Shown here: positions 63,615-64,000 of the stretch, in pieces | Position numbering within the stretch: position 1 is the stretch's first letter | Layout: every line of letters begins with the position of its first letter | Origin: Sphingomonas profundi | Lineage (GTDB): Bacteria; Pseudomonadota; Alphaproteobacteria; Sphingomonadales; Sphingomonadaceae | Assembly: GCF_009739515.1 (NCBI RefSeq) | Contig: NZ_CP046535.1 | Location: 4,139,501 to 4,203,500, forward strand | DNA length: 64,000 nt | Direction of reading: 5' to 3' | Program-made: the position numbers and the translations under genes | The notes under the pieces: model-generated | What the model was told of the DNA's origin: nothing | Databases searched by the model: none | Seen by the model: only the letters and a program-made list of their open reading frames with translations

Positions 63615-64000
63615 ATGGATCGGCTGGTGACGCTGTTCGGCGGGGGCGGCTTTCTCGGCCGGTATGTCGCGCAGGAGCTGCTGCGCGGCGGCGCGCGCAT
63701 CCGCGTGGTGGAGCGGGATCCGCGCAAGGCCTGGTTCCTGAAGCCGCTCGGCGGCCTCGGCCAGACGCAGTTCGCCGCGGCCGACATCACCGATCCGGCG
63801 GGCGTCGCGCGGGTGATCGCCGGCTCCGATGCGGTGGTGAACCTGGTCGGCATCCTGAAGGGCCGCTTCGATCGCATCCACGTCCAGGGCGCGCGGACGG
63901 TGGCGGAAGCGGCGCGCGATGCGGGTGCGGGCGCGTTCGTACAGATCTCGGCGATCGGCGCGGATCCCGAGTCGCCTTCCGCCTACGGCCGCAGCAAGGG
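63615..64000 (+). CDS. NDUFA9-like NAD(P)-binding protein, N-terminal part (cut by window edge)
   Basis: 128 residues visible. Extended-SDR start LVTLFGGGGFLGRYVAQEL (Gly-rich nucleotide-binding loop), then VERDPRKAWFLKP and VVNLVGILKG, as in the complex I NDUFA9-like proteins of alphaproteobacteria. It lies beyond the tRNA, so it is probably chromosomal. ATG 63615 is chosen by homologue length; 63576 is in frame. Continues past base 64000. Confidence 0.85.
   Translation, partial: MDRLVTLFGGGGFLGRYVAQELLRGGARIRVVERDPRKAWFLKPLGGLGQTQFAAADITDPAGVARVIAGSDAVVNLVGILKGRFDRIHVQGARTVAEAARDAGAGAFVQISAIGADPESPSAYGRSK

Noticed and set aside
1-64000. CRISPR array or rRNA genes
   Set aside because: No regularly spaced direct repeats and no rRNA-like sequence were seen when reading through the window.

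Overview
The window is high-GC alphaproteobacterial DNA, most likely from a sphingomonad (Sphingomonas, Sphingobium or Novosphingobium). This rests on codon use, the ArdC/DUF2958/ParB/DUF736/RlxS/Trb gene set, the luxR-luxI-phyH cluster and the NDUFA9-like chromosomal neighbour. It holds most or all of an integrative and conjugative element (ICE) whose right end lies at the 3' end of a tRNA-Leu(CAG) gene (63425-63511, minus strand). Beyond the tRNA only about 490 bases of probable chromosome are visible. The left end of the element was not seen, and no second copy of the tRNA 3' end was noticed.

Conserved mobility core, left: a LuxR/LuxI quorum-sensing pair with a PhyH-type dioxygenase (1257-3623). 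Next is a DUF6499 ORF that ends at TTT CCC TGA and continues in the +1 frame into a DUF2285 ORF (3633-4353). This matches the programmed +1 frameshift activator FseA of Mesorhizobium ICEMlSymR7A. A divergent XRE repressor and a small DUF2285-like protein (4397-4954, like QseC/QseM) flank two near-identical 16-bp operators. Then come ArdC, DUF2958, ParB, DUF736, a small HTH protein in the RdfS position, the TraF peptidase, a lytic transglycosylase and the RlxS relaxase (5324-14647), with an inverted-repeat-rich candidate oriT just before the relaxase. Core, right: TraG, a CopG-like protein, TrbB-C-D-E-J-L-F-G-I, DUF2274, a small HTH protein and the integrase (50000-63251).

Cargo between the two core blocks (14648-49644): (a) 14.9-19.5 kb, a decayed stretch with a frameshifted glutathione S-transferase, AraC regulators, VOC, DUF1801, an AhpD-like remnant and a frameshifted TfoX-domain gene. 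(b) 19.65-24.4 kb, a YhaO/YhaN (SbcD/SbcC-like) nuclease-ATPase pair. (c) 24.6-29.3 kb, a two-gene candidate defence unit: a 1259-residue P-loop NTPase with an N-terminal PD-(D/E)XK-like nuclease, translationally coupled to a DUF4238 protein. (d) 29.7-35.2 kb, a hybrid histidine kinase, a zinc alcohol dehydrogenase, an MBL-fold hydrolase and an alpha/beta hydrolase. (e) 35.5-49.6 kb, a complete dndBCDEA phosphorothioation operon (minus strand) converging on a seven-gene plus-strand operon: PLD-helicase, 72-aa protein, CxC-containing SMC-like ATPase, 150-aa protein, membrane protein, DGQHR protein and PD-(D/E)XK nuclease. No DptF/G/H or Pbe-type restriction genes were recognised, so the seven-gene operon is the likely partner of the modification system. 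An XRE regulator sits divergently next to dndB.

How it fits together: AHL signalling probably switches on the frameshifted activator, which would turn on the excision factor and the relaxase operon. The QseC/QseM-like switch would hold this off in most cells. Integrase with an excision factor would then release the element at tRNA-Leu, RlxS would nick oriT, and TraG/Trb would transfer it. The cargo supplies at least two probable anti-invader systems. All function is inferred from sequence, and comparisons with ICEMlSymR7A are from memory.
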